Source of the DNA: Chloroflexota bacterium
GTDB taxonomy: Bacteria; Chloroflexota; Anaerolineae; Anaerolineales; UBA4823
Direction of reading: 5' to 3'
DNA: 12,394 nt
Assembly (NCBI GenBank): GCA_030636125.1
Contig: DAOVXM010000020.1
Span: 1-12,394 of the forward strand
The stretch's first letter is position 1. Every line of letters starts with the position of its first letter. Below the pieces are notes generated by a model. The model was given only the letters and a program-made list of their open reading frames with translations, was not told where the DNA came from and made no database searches. Shown here piece by piece: positions 6,333 through 12,394 of this stretch. Position numbers and translations under genes: made by a program.

Positions 6333-7928
6333 TTACTCCCGAAAGATGCGTACTTTTCGCCGTGGCTCTTTGCCATAAGAATGCGAGACTAAATTGGCCT
6401 GGCGCGCCATTTGATGTTGCAAACGCCGGATTGAAGCTGAGGCGGGAGGCAGCTCGACCCATCTTTCACCATTCAACACCGCGTTAATCGCCGCTGTCGT
6501 CTCATTGCGGATACGATCTTCGCTCTTTTCCTCAACAGCATCCGCAGCCAGGTTGAATATATCGCCCAGGAATTTCTGCATCTGGTTGATGGTATTTGCC
6601 CGCAACACATAGATCGGCATTCCTCGATTTTCTGCCTCCACAATAGAACGCTGGCGTTTTCGATAGTATGTACGCAGAGTCACCAAGACATCAGCCTCAC
6701 CTGCATCATTCACCAACCGGATGGGGACTCCCAAGCGTTTGGCGGCATTTATCAAGCGGTTTCGCGCCACGCCATAGGCATAAATACGAACAGTCGGCAA
6801 TGGCGCTCCACCTCGCTCAGGTTGAGCAGCTCCATTTGGTTCAGTCTGCGCGTATGCAGATCGACCCCCATTATCCAGACGGCGGAACCCTTTCTGCCCC
6901 TGCTGAGCAGGAAGGGGCCTGGCAGGAGGTGGTGTTTTCTCGATTCGGATCTGCCCACTCTCATCCCGGAGACGAACTTCAGGTGGTAAAGGATAGCCTC
7001 GTAAATGACCATCCACGGCTTCCGCCACATCAGGATGGACAGCCAGGCGATCTCGGGTTTGGATCTCGATGAGCACGTCGAAAGTGGGCGGCGCCCGCCT
7101 CTCTAATACCGTCTTTTGTGTCCCCCTGCGACGGGCTTCTTCGTCCGACAAGGTGACCGACTCAATTCCGCCTACCAAGTCCGACAGGGTAGGGTTAAGC
7201 AGCAAATTCTCTAGCGCATTACCGTGGGCAGTGCCAATTAGCTGAACGCCTCGTTCTGCTATCGTTCGAGCGGCTGCTGCCTCCATCTCGCGTCCAATCT
7301 CATCGATAATGATCACCTCAGGGTTGTGATTCTCAACCGCCTCGATCATCACCTCGTGTTGTAACGAAGGTTTCGCCACTTGCATGCGACGGGCGCGACC
7401 AACCGCGGGGTGAGGCACATCGCCATCTCCACCGATCTCATTTGACGTATCTACAATCACAACGCGTTTGGTCTCCGCCAAGATACGCGCTGCTTCGCGC
7501 AGCATGGTGGTCTTACCAATACCAGGCCGGCCAAGTAACAACAAGCTCTTGCCACTCTCGATCAGGTCCTTAACGATATCCGTCGTACCATAAACAGCCC
7601 GTCCAACGCGGCAAGTTAAGCCAACAATGTCTCCACGACGATTCCGTATAGCAGAGATGCGATGCAAAGTGCGCTCAAGACCGGCGCGGTTGTCTGCGTC
7701 AAAATCACTAATCCTCTCAACGACGTAGTCTATATCAGCATGAGCGATCTCTGTCGAACACAGCACCACTTCTCGGTTCACAAAGCGCGCCGTGGGCACG
7801 CGCCCCAAGTCCAGAATGACCTCTAGCAGGTTATCACTATCATTCTCATCAGCGACAGTTTGTGTTATCGATGGAGGTAATACGCCCAATAAAGCGTGCA
7901 AATCATCCGTTATGCGTTTTTGCGACAT
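6333..7928 (-). CDS. R3H domain AAA ATPase (SpoIIIAA/Ycf45-like)
   Basis: P-loop ATPase of the family found in cyanobacteria and plastids as Ycf45 and related to SpoIIIAA of Firmicutes, with a C-terminal R3H single-stranded nucleic acid binding domain; 531 residues. An N-terminal region (1-115) has LLGVLPPSI and the RISAIRNRRGDIVGLTCRVGRAV signature. The ATPase core follows: Walker A GRPGIGKTT at 133-141, DTSNEIGGDGD near 160-170 and Walker B EVIIIDEIG with Asp209/Glu210. IGTAHGN (231-237) is a sensor-like segment. A Pro/Gln-rich linker spans about 330-375. A second alpha/beta domain (about 378-460) begins with VRIYAYGVARNRLINAAKRL. The R3H domain is near 495-527 with Arg501 and His505 as RxxxH. 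It starts six bases after the GNAT-like gene and precedes tmk. This organism shows no other sporulation gene here. The cellular role is unknown; nucleic acid binding is inferred from the domain. Confidence 0.9.
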   Translation of the reverse strand: MSQKRITDDLHALLGVLPPSITQTVADENDSDNLLEVILDLGRVPTARFVNREVVLCSTEIAHADIDYVVERISDFDADNRAGLERTLHRISAIRNRRGDIVGLTCRVGRAVYGTTDIVKDLIESGKSLLLLGRPGIGKTTMLREAARILAETKRVVIVDTSNEIGGDGDVPHPAVGRARRMQVAKPSLQHEVMIEAVENHNPEVIIIDEIGREMEAAAARTIAERGVQLIGTAHGNALENLLLNPTLSDLVGGIESVTLSDEEARRRGTQKTVLERRAPPTFDVLIEIQTRDRLAVHPDVAEAVDGHLRGYPLPPEVRLRDESGQIRIEKTPPPARPLPAQQGQKGFRRLDNGGRSAYAQTEPNGAAQPERGGAPLPTVRIYAYGVARNRLINAAKRLGVPIRLVNDAGEADVLVTLRTYYRKRQRSIVEAENRGMPIYVLRANTINQMQKFLGDIFNLAADAVEEKSEDRIRNETTAAINAVLNGERWVELPPASASIRRLQHQMARQANLVSHSYGKEPRRKVRIFRE

Positions 7929-7934
7929 AAGCTG

Positions 7935-8918
7935 CTATTTGTTCTCCGATTGTGTCACCGGCGACGGCACCGTTGTAGGCCCCTCAAAACGTGCCTGGGT
8001 AATAGACGCCGTCACCTCAGGTTGTCCTCCCTCCAATGTGGGCAAAGCCACCGGACGCACCGCTTTTTGTGGAATTGCCAAGTGCTTGACCATCATGGCC
8101 TGGGGAGGACCAGGTTTTGCTCCCAGATTTTCAATTGCCGGTTCCAACCAGGATTGATAGGAGCGAACACACAAGTAAACCGGGCGGGACAAGCGATACG
8201 GCAAGTTTTGTAATAAATCGATCAATCCATTAGCGACTTCTTCAGCATCCGGATGAATGAACGGCTGCATCCAGATTCCACGTCGCCCATACTTGAGCTC
8301 GGCGTAGGCCAATAAATCGTCGCCTTGACGGTAAACCAAGCCTTGCAGACGATCTTCTGGAAAAGGCTCAACTTGCTGCACTAGCCCGGGGGTCAAGTTG
8401 TAGTACAAAGACCTCACCGCAATTAAATCCCCCTCTGAAGCTGTTTGCCAGGGAATATCTACTGGTTCTCCTGAAGGATGCCCTTCCAACTGCCAGATGC
8501 GTTGCCGGGCATAAATTCCAAACCCGGCCCGCCGCAAAGCCTCGAAGGCTAACGTAGCATCATCCACATCAGCTAATAATCGAAAGGCGCCAAGCTTAAT
8601 TGAGCGGCTAGACAGATGGTCCAACAACGCGGGGATAGCTTCAGAATCCAGGGCACTATCTGGAGCAAGGAAAGCCATTTGCGCACATTGCGAACCAGCA
8701 GTGTGGATTGCCTGTCCTATGAGCGTCTGGTCCGTGTCACCATTGTTGACACTTACCGATGTTAAAACCCCCGTAGCTGACGGGAAAGATGATAGCAACG
8801 CCCCGGGGATTAACGTGGGACCCCGCGTCAGTACCATGGAGCTGTTTAAGAAAACGCTCTCGTTCCGATAGCGATGTAATGCTGGCAGATCTCGCCAGTC
8901 AAAGGGCCTAATGCTCAT
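7935..8918 (-). CDS. GNAT-like protein with two acetyltransferase-type halves
   Basis: Predicted GNAT superfamily protein of 327 residues; acceptor unknown. The first half begins MSIRPFDWRDLPALHRYRNES, a typical GNAT N-terminus, and ends with LAFEALRRAGFGIYARQRIWQLEG, the usual last helix and strand. A second GNAT-like half starts near residue 155 (WQTASEGDLIAVRSLYYNLTP) and contains LLAYAELKYGRRGIWMQPFIHPDAEEVANGLIDLL and YQSWLEPAIENLGAKPG. I do not see a clean Q/RxxGxG/A acetyl-CoA loop in either half, so one or both may be inactive or bind another ligand. The last roughly 48 residues are Pro/Thr/Val-rich and probably disordered. The ATG at 8918 has no clear ribosome binding site but matches the domain start. 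It is the first gene of the operon with the R3H ATPase and tmk, with a six-base gap to the ATPase. Confidence 0.65.
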   Translation of the reverse strand: MSIRPFDWRDLPALHRYRNESVFLNSSMVLTRGPTLIPGALLSSFPSATGVLTSVSVNNGDTDQTLIGQAIHTAGSQCAQMAFLAPDSALDSEAIPALLDHLSSRSIKLGAFRLLADVDDATLAFEALRRAGFGIYARQRIWQLEGHPSGEPVDIPWQTASEGDLIAVRSLYYNLTPGLVQQVEPFPEDRLQGLVYRQGDDLLAYAELKYGRRGIWMQPFIHPDAEEVANGLIDLLQNLPYRLSRPVYLCVRSYQSWLEPAIENLGAKPGPPQAMMVKHLAIPQKAVRPVALPTLEGGQPEVTASITQARFEGPTTVPSPVTQSENK

Positions 8919-8979
8919 GCTGTCAAAGGGTACTACGTAAATACCATATACAATCGGTTCTCAATGCTTACGCCATTGC

Positions 8980-9257
8980 CTAGTGTTGCGCGGCGAAAGT
9001 GACTCGACAGTTTGGTAACAATGACGCAACACTTTAAGCAATTGGGCAGGAGATAACAGAAACCACCGACACATTTAGGCCCAACTGCACTAAGTGCAAT
9101 CACATAAATTATGATGGATCAGAATAGCCTTGCGAAGGTTCTGGGGCGCTTCTTGGTCTGAAAACCTAGAGAAACCGCAGTATATTGGTGCATTGAAAGT
9201 AATTTCGCAACCTTCGCAAGGTTTATACACCCAACAATTCATTTGTGATTGCACTAG
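8980..9257. repeat. MITE-like fold-back element bounded by CTAG, long copy
   Basis: This non-coding element fills most of the 347-base gap between the pdxT stop and the GNAT-like gene. Its edges are inferred from a second, shorter copy at 11643-11679: 28 bases match at the left end (8980-9007, 26 identical) and 11 at the right (9247-9257, all identical). Similarity stops at CTAG on both sides. CTAG at both edges could be a 4-base target duplication with TG...CA ends, or simply CTAGTG terminal repeats. Three internal inverted repeats are seen: AGTGTTGCG 8982-8990 with 9025-9033, AGTGCAATCACA 9093-9104 with 9244-9255, and CCTTGCGAAGGTT 9128-9140 with 9209-9221. No credible ORF or transposase is present. 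The rest of the gap (8919-8979) holds no feature I can support. Confidence 0.55.
9093..9255. repeat. Nested perfect inverted repeats (long hairpin potential)
   Basis: Outer arms of 12 bp (9093-9104 and 9244-9255) enclose inner arms of 13 bp (9128-9140 and 9209-9221); both pairs are perfect. The spacers between outer and inner arms are similar in length (23 and 22 bases) and partly complementary, so one long imperfect stem with a loop of about 68 bases could form in DNA or RNA. It lies right after pdxT and would be part of a pdxST read-through transcript. There is no T run for termination. Confidence 0.75.
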
Positions 9258-9265
9258 CTTCCAAA

Positions 9266-9847
9266 TCAATAATCTACCAGCCATAGGAAGTAGCGGTGAA
9301 AGCGGTCATCTCTGGTCAATTCGGGATGAAACGAGGTTGCCAGCAATTTACCCTGCTGGGCAGCCACAATACGTCCATCATCCAATTTAGCGAGAACCTG
9401 GGCATCGCCTCCAACTGATTCGATGAGAGGGGCGCGAATAAAGACAGCATGGAAGACCCGCTCTTGAGCGGCTACCTGTTTTAGGGCAGGCACCTTCAGG
9501 TCCGTCTCAAAACTGGCAACCTGTCGCCCAAAGGCGTTCCTTTCCACCGTGATGTCCATCAAGTTTAACAATGGCTGCTGCCGGTGGATATCCTTGGATA
9601 AGAAAATCGCCCCTGCACAAGTGCCCCATATCGCTTTGCGCTTGCCGAACTGGCGCAATGGCTCCAATAAATCATATTCAGTAGCCAGCTTGCCGATGGT
9701 AGTAGACTCTCCACCAGGGATAATTAAAGCGTCCAGGCTCTCCAGGTGTTGCGGCAATCGAACTTCTACCGTTTCGACACCGATCTCCTCCAACATGGCG
9801 ATGTGCTCAGCGAAATCACCCTGAAGAGCAAGTACTCCCACTTTCAT
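9266..9847 (-). CDS. pdxT: Pyridoxal 5'-phosphate synthase glutaminase subunit PdxT
   Basis: Class I glutamine amidotransferase that frees ammonia from glutamine and channels it to PdxS for vitamin B6 (PLP) synthesis; 193 residues, usual length. It opens with KVGVLALQGDFAEH, the signature start. The oxyanion region is IPGGESTT (43-50), the nucleophile is Cys77 in GTCAGA, and the His/Glu pair is His174/Glu176 in SFHPE. VERNAFGRQVASFE is the segment that contacts PdxS. All three catalytic residues are present. The ATG at 9847 lies 15 bases after the pdxS stop and lacks a good ribosome binding site, so translation is probably coupled. A repeat element begins eight bases beyond the stop and no standard terminator is seen. 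Confidence 0.97.
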   Translation of the reverse strand: MKVGVLALQGDFAEHIAMLEEIGVETVEVRLPQHLESLDALIIPGGESTTIGKLATEYDLLEPLRQFGKRKAIWGTCAGAIFLSKDIHRQQPLLNLMDITVERNAFGRQVASFETDLKVPALKQVAAQERVFHAVFIRAPLIESVGGDAQVLAKLDDGRIVAAQQGKLLATSFHPELTRDDRFHRYFLWLVDY

Positions 9848-9862
9848 GGTATTCAGTTTAAG

Positions 9863-10750
9863 CTACCATCCGCGCCCGGCAATCAACTCAGCCTCAGGCA
9901 TGCTCGCAACCTGCCGTCCGACCATTGGCTCACCCAGGTTACGGCTGACCTCTGCCAGGATATAAGGGTCATTATAGTGTGTTGTGGCTTTGACAATCGC
10001 GGCGGCGCGCTTCGCCGGGTCACCAGACTTGAAGATGCCCGAGCCGACGAAATTTCCATCCACACCCAGTTGCATCATTATGGACGCGTCAGCCGGGGTA
10101 GCAATCCCACCAGCAGCGAAGTTGACCACTGGCAAGCGTCCCAGGCTGCGTGTCTCTAAAACCAGCTCATAGGGTGCGCCGATCTCCTTGGCGTAAGCCA
10201 TCACTTCCTCTTCCGGCATGTTCTGCAGGCGCTTGATCTCGCCCAAGACCGAGCGTGCATGGCGTACAGCTTCCACCACATCGCCTGTGCCAGCCTCACC
10301 CTTGGTGCGGATCATCGCTGCTCCTTCGCCGATCCTGCGGAGGGCCTCTCCTAGGTTGCGGCAACCACACACAAAAGGCACTTTAAATGTATGTTTGTTG
10401 ATGTGATGGGCTTCGTCAGCAGGGGTAAGTACCTCAGACTCGTCAATATAATCAACACCAATCGCTTCCAAAATCTGGGCTTCAGCAAAGTGTCCTATGC
10501 GGCATTTCGCCATTACCGGGATTGATACCGTGTCCATGATCTGCAGGATCAACTCAGGATCACTCATACGGGCCACGCCCCCATCGGCGCGAATATCCGC
10601 AGGAACGCGTTCCAGCGCCATCACCGCTACAGCCCCAGCATCTTCAGAAATCCGGGCGTGCTCCGGGGTGACAACATCCATAATCACGCCACCCTTGAGC
10701 ATCTGGGCTAAGCCCTTTTTAACTCCAAAAGTAGCAATTTGTTGTTCCAT
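9863..10750 (-). CDS. pdxS: Pyridoxal 5'-phosphate synthase subunit PdxS
   Basis: Makes pyridoxal 5'-phosphate from ribose 5-phosphate, glyceraldehyde 3-phosphate and ammonia supplied by PdxT, the deoxyxylulose-5-phosphate-independent route; a (beta/alpha)8 barrel forming 12-subunit cores with PdxT docked outside. 295 residues, normal length. Key residues are in place, one position later than in Bacillus subtilis numbering: Asp25 in [12 protein letters not shown], Lys82 in [10 protein letters not shown] (first imine), and Lys150 in [10 protein letters not shown] (second imine). [14 protein letters not shown] and [12 protein letters not shown] (phosphate site) are also typical. The ATG at 10750 has a strong AGGAGG site seven bases upstream. 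It heads the pdxS-pdxT operon under the promoter at 10794-10822. No MocR-type PdxR regulator is next to it. Confidence 0.98.
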   Translation of the reverse strand: MEQQIATFGVKKGLAQMLKGGVIMDVVTPEHARISEDAGAVAVMALERVPADIRADGGVARMSDPELILQIMDTVSIPVMAKCRIGHFAEAQILEAIGVDYIDESEVLTPADEAHHINKHTFKVPFVCGCRNLGEALRRIGEGAAMIRTKGEAGTGDVVEAVRHARSVLGEIKRLQNMPEEEVMAYAKEIGAPYELVLETRSLGRLPVVNFAAGGIATPADASIMMQLGVDGNFVGSGIFKSGDPAKRAAAIVKATTHYNDPYILAEVSRNLGEPMVGRQVASMPEAELIAGRGW

Positions 10751-10761
10751 ACCCGACCTCC

Positions 10762-10781
10762 TGAGTCCTTATTGGGACTCA
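10762..10781 (-). promoter_or_regulatory. Hairpin in the pdxS leader abutting the Shine-Dalgarno
   Basis: On the minus strand TGAGTCC and GGACTCA form a perfect 7-bp stem around a six-base loop. The last stem base is also the first A of the AGGAGG ribosome binding site. With transcription starting near 10787, the hairpin sits at the very 5' end of the message. It could protect the 5' end or affect ribosome access; neither is shown by sequence alone. It is not a terminator (no T run). Confidence 0.6.
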
Positions 10782-10793
10782 TCATTTAAGTTC

Positions 10794-10822
10794 ATTCTAC
10801 CACGCTGCCGAATGCGTGACAA
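10794..10822 (-). promoter_or_regulatory. Predicted sigma-70-type promoter of pdxST
   Basis: On the minus strand: -35 TTGTCA (10822-10817, five of six consensus), a 17-base spacer, and -10 TAGAAT (10799-10794, five of six) preceded by TGG, an extended -10. Predicted start near 10787, giving a leader of about 37 bases. Confidence 0.78.
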
Positions 10823-10892
10823 TCACTCGAAAAGACAGGGACACGCCCTTTGAATATTTCTAATAGAATATTAACACTAAATCCCCAGCTTC

Positions 10893-10921
10893 TTGACAGT
10901 AATGTTATAAGAAGGTATTAT
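10893..10921 (+). promoter_or_regulatory. Predicted sigma-70-type promoter of the TetR gene
   Basis: Perfect -35 TTGACA at 10893-10898, a 17-base spacer and -10 TATTAT at 10916-10921 (five of six consensus). The predicted start near 10928 falls inside the palindrome at 10920-10943, so a bound repressor would block the polymerase. Confidence 0.8.
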
Positions 10922-10943
10922 GTTAGTTATCGATAACTAACAT
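10920..10943. promoter_or_regulatory. Perfect 24-bp palindrome, likely TetR operator
   Basis: Half-site ATGTTAGTTATC is followed directly by its exact reverse complement. It overlaps the last two bases of the -10 box and covers the predicted start site, and ends 14 bases before the TetR ATG. Size, symmetry and position are those of an autoregulatory TetR-family operator. Only one copy is seen in the window, so other targets must lie elsewhere; the pdxS promoter is about 100 bases away and does not contain it. Confidence 0.8.
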
Positions 10944-10957
10944 ATCCAAGGTGAATT

Positions 10958-11569
10958 ATGCCTGAACTGACCAGTAGACAAGAAGAAATCATCAACGCAG
11001 CGATACACATCATCGCTGAGCAAAGCGCTCACGAGCTTTCGATGAGAAGTGTGGCAGAACGCGTGGGCTTCTCCGAGCCTGCGCTCTACCGCCATTTCGA
11101 AAACAAAGATGACCTGCTGTTAAAGTTAATCTCTTATATCACACAAAACATTAAGAGCGTCATGCAAAAGCGTGATGATCCTGGTAAGCCTGCTTTGGAA
11201 CAGTTGGAAGAGAGGCTGGGAAACGCCATGAAAAATTACTCTGATCGCTGGCCTTTCACCACAACGCTTTACGCTACTGGGATGTTCTATACCAATCCAG
11301 ATCTGCTCGACGAATTTTTATCCCTCATCGAGACCAGCATTACCAGCATTAAGGACTTAGTAGAAAGAGGTCAGGGAGAGGGTACTGTAAACGAATTTGT
11401 ATCCAGTACACAAATGGCTTTGGTCATTTTTGGATCTGTGCGCTTATTGACCGAAAGATGGATTTTGTCAGGACGCGACTTTGATCTGGCAGCGGAATGG
11501 GGAAATGTATGGGAAGCGCTCAAAACGATGATCGTCGCGCCTGCTCGGAGGCTAGAGGGGCTTGATTAA
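10958..11569 (+). CDS. TetR/AcrR family transcriptional regulator
   Basis: DNA-binding regulator of 203 residues, normal TetR length. The N-terminal domain shows SRQEEIINAAIHIIAEQSAHELSMRSVAERVGFSEPALYRHFENKDDLLLKLI, with the recognition helix at VGFSEPALYRHFENK (about residues 34-48). The C-terminal ligand and dimerisation region (60-203) is helical and not assignable to a ligand class by eye. The ATG at 10958 has AAGGTG about four bases upstream and matches the family start. The promoter is consensus-like and overlapped by a perfect 24-bp palindrome, so the protein most likely represses itself until it binds an effector. It is divergent from pdxST, but I see no operator in the pdxS promoter. 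Its stop is followed two bases later by a parS site; no standard terminator is seen. Confidence 0.93.
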   Translation: MPELTSRQEEIINAAIHIIAEQSAHELSMRSVAERVGFSEPALYRHFENKDDLLLKLISYITQNIKSVMQKRDDPGKPALEQLEERLGNAMKNYSDRWPFTTTLYATGMFYTNPDLLDEFLSLIETSITSIKDLVERGQGEGTVNEFVSSTQMALVIFGSVRLLTERWILSGRDFDLAAEWGNVWEALKTMIVAPARRLEGLD

Positions 11570-11571
11570 AC

Positions 11572-11587
11572 TGTTTCACGTGAAACA
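11572..11587. other. parS site 1 (ParB/Spo0J binding centromere-like site)
   Basis: TGTTTCACGTGAAACA, a perfect 16-bp palindrome identical to the consensus for chromosomal parS across bacteria. ParB binds it, loads as a CTP-dependent clamp and spreads; ParA and SMC then act in chromosome segregation. It begins two bases after the TetR stop codon. Confidence 0.95.
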
Positions 11588-11642
11588 TAATCGCTTTTGA
11601 CTGCTGAGGGCTATTACATAAAATGTTACTATGGTCTGATCT

Positions 11643-11679
11643 CTAGTGTTGAGCGGCGATAGTGACTCGATTGCACTAG
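11643..11679. repeat. Short (37-bp) relative of the 8980-9257 element
   Basis: The first 28 bases match 8980-9007 with two substitutions (8989 C to A, 8997 A to T). The last 11 (GATTGCACTAG) match 9247-9257 exactly, the two parts sharing GA at 11669-11670. It starts and ends with CTAG like the long copy and has the same orientation. This is what an internal deletion of 241 bases at a GA microhomology would leave. It lies between the two parS sites. Confidence 0.6.
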
Positions 11680-11688
11680 TGATTTGGA

Positions 11689-11704
11689 TGTTTCACGTGA
11701 AACA
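11689..11704. other. parS site 2 (ParB/Spo0J binding centromere-like site)
   Basis: A second perfect TGTTTCACGTGAAACA, 117 bases after the first. The 201-base gap 11570-11770 therefore holds two parS sites, one short repeat and a terminator. Two exact sites this close together indicate a true ParB loading cluster. Confidence 0.95.
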
Positions 11705-11712
11705 TAACAAGT

Positions 11713-11744
11713 AAAAACCCGGCATTGAACCGATCTCAATACCG
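11713..11744 (-). terminator. Rho-independent terminator of the right-edge gene
   Basis: On the minus strand CGGTATTGA (11744-11736) pairs with TCAATGCCG (11728-11720) in a 9-bp stem with one G-U pair and a seven-base loop, followed by GG and five T. It lies 27 bases past the stop at 11771 and stops transcription before the parS sites. Confidence 0.8.
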
Positions 11745-11770
11745 AGCAAATCTACCAATCCGTTGCAGGC

Positions 11771-12394
11771 TTAGACAGCGTACTTTTTCGCCCAATCATC
11801 CAGCGTCTCTTCCACCATATCCAGATAGGAATCCAGCGCCTCCACGCGCGCTGCAAACCCCGTTCCCAACAATCCTAACTGCAAGAAGGCCTCCCGCCAG
11901 GGAACCAGTGCAGCCTCTTCGGGAGCTAGCACTACAGCAGCCTGAGACCAGGTCCGCAACAAAGGCCAGAGCACTGCATGCGGCTGGTCACCATCCAGGA
12001 GCGCTTCAAAGGCGCTTAGATAATAAACTTTGCGGTCAGGATGCAAGCGAGGGGGTGCCTGTTCTGCAGGTATGGCTTCGTAAGCAGCTTGCCAGTCCGG
12101 TAACCATTCTTTTATCGTGCTGGCTTCTACATACGGAGCACCCAGTATTCCCAACAAACCCGGCTGCAATCCTGGGCGGTCTACCATTTCAGCCCGCTCA
12201 TGGAATCTCAACAGCATGCGTCGTTCAGTCAGCGGAGGGCCATTAAGGCTGGCAATCGCGTTAGCCGCCTGGCCAGCAGCCCGCAAATAAATGACCACTT
12301 CTTCTGGACCGGGTTCATTCGGAGTGTCCGTATAGAATGCCATCCATATCTGGCGCGCACGCTCCGCCTGTCCCTGTGCGCGCTCCAGCACGTA
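11771..12394 (-). CDS. Unrecognised helical protein, N-terminus cut by window edge
   Basis: I do not recognise this protein. The last 207 residues are in view and the frame stays open to the edge, so the true start is probably outside; the GTG at 12391 is internal-looking and has no visible ribosome binding site. The sequence is rich in Ala, Leu, Glu and Trp and looks all-helical, for example ERARQIWMAFYTDTP, EVVIYLRAAGQAANAIASL and the final LDSYLDMVEETLDDWAKKYAV. There is no signal peptide, membrane helix or cysteine motif in this part. A repeat-helix (TPR-like) fold is possible but no clear 34-residue period was found. It ends at a terminator next to the two parS sites. No function is assigned. 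Confidence 0.7.
   Translation of the reverse strand, partial: YVLERAQGQAERARQIWMAFYTDTPNEPGPEEVVIYLRAAGQAANAIASLNGPPLTERRMLLRFHERAEMVDRPGLQPGLLGILGAPYVEASTIKEWLPDWQAAYEAIPAEQAPPRLHPDRKVYYLSAFEALLDGDQPHAVLWPLLRTWSQAAVVLAPEEAALVPWREAFLQLGLLGTGFAARVEALDSYLDMVEETLDDWAKKYAV

Noticed and set aside
6668..7072. Plus-strand frame of 134 codons inside the R3H ATPase
   Set aside because: His/Pro/Ser-rich antisense translation of the ATPase linker region, without a start signal or family pattern.
8950..8965. Possible -35/-10 for the GNAT-like operon (TTGAGA with TATTTA on the minus strand)
   Set aside because: The spacer is only 15 bases and the -10 is poor; not strong enough to list as a promoter.
9259..9268. 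TGATTTGGA on the minus strand here and on the plus strand at 11680-11688, next to both copies of the repeat element
   Set aside because: A nine-base match in opposite relative orientation overlapping the pdxT stop is likely chance, and it does not extend either element boundary.
9090..9390. Small frames on both strands across the pdxT 3' gap
   Set aside because: They run through the inverted repeats and the pdxT tail, lack start signals, and the region behaves as a fold-back repeat rather than coding sequence.
10851..10876. AT-rich GAATATT repeats with a short TTCTA/TAGAA palindrome
   Set aside because: Too short and AT-rich to stand out; may simply be upstream promoter sequence for the TetR gene.
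11725..12246. Plus-strand frame of 173 codons at the right end
   Set aside because: Antisense to the minus-strand gene that has its own terminator; Pro/Arg-rich shadow translation that also runs through that terminator.

Overview
The window is most likely chromosomal DNA from a member of the Chloroflexota, probably an Anaerolineae-like bacterium. This is inferred from gene content and protein style: an R3H/SpoIIIAA-like ATPase beside tmk and a tandem GNAT-like protein, an FmdB protein with a long acidic tail, the deoxyxylulose-5-phosphate-independent PdxST pathway, and mid-range GC. No rRNA, tRNA, CRISPR array, phage gene or transposase was found. Most of the window is housekeeping sequence in short operons.

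Layout. (1) 1-2180, minus strand: an EthD-like protein, a YbaK-like tRNA deacylase, a membrane-anchored M23 peptidase and an SDR oxidoreductase cut by the left edge. They are overlapping or closely spaced and probably one transcript. (2) 2304-2681, plus strand: a small acidic protein of unknown function, closed by a strong terminator. (3) 2782-5211, minus strand: gmk, a rhomboid protease and galE, joined by a 4-base overlap and a 1-base gap. (4) 5310-5702, plus strand: an FmdB-like zinc ribbon gene whose stop codon overlaps the stop of convergent tmk. (5) 5699-8918, minus strand: a GNAT-like protein, the R3H ATPase and tmk. (6) 8919-9265: a gene-free stretch holding a fold-back, MITE-like element. 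(7) 9266-10750, minus strand: pdxS-pdxT, the two subunits of PLP synthase, with a well-formed sigma-70-type promoter. (8) 10958-11569, plus strand: a TetR regulator whose promoter is overlapped by a perfect 24-bp palindrome, so it is probably autorepressed. (9) 11570-11770: two perfect 16-bp parS sites, with a 37-bp deleted relative of the element in region 6 between them. (10) 11771-12394, minus strand: an unrecognised helical protein cut by the right edge, followed by a terminator.

The main findings are non-coding. The paired parS palindromes mark a centromere-like ParB loading site and suggest that the window lies in the origin-proximal part of the chromosome. The element at 8980-9257 and its short relative at 11643-11679 share both ends, including a CTAG at each edge. 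The short copy looks like an internal deletion joined at a 2-base GA microhomology. I did not find a clearly new multi-gene system; the proteins of unknown function are the acidic protein (2304-2681), the GNAT-like partner (7935-8918) and the parS-adjacent protein (11771-12394).
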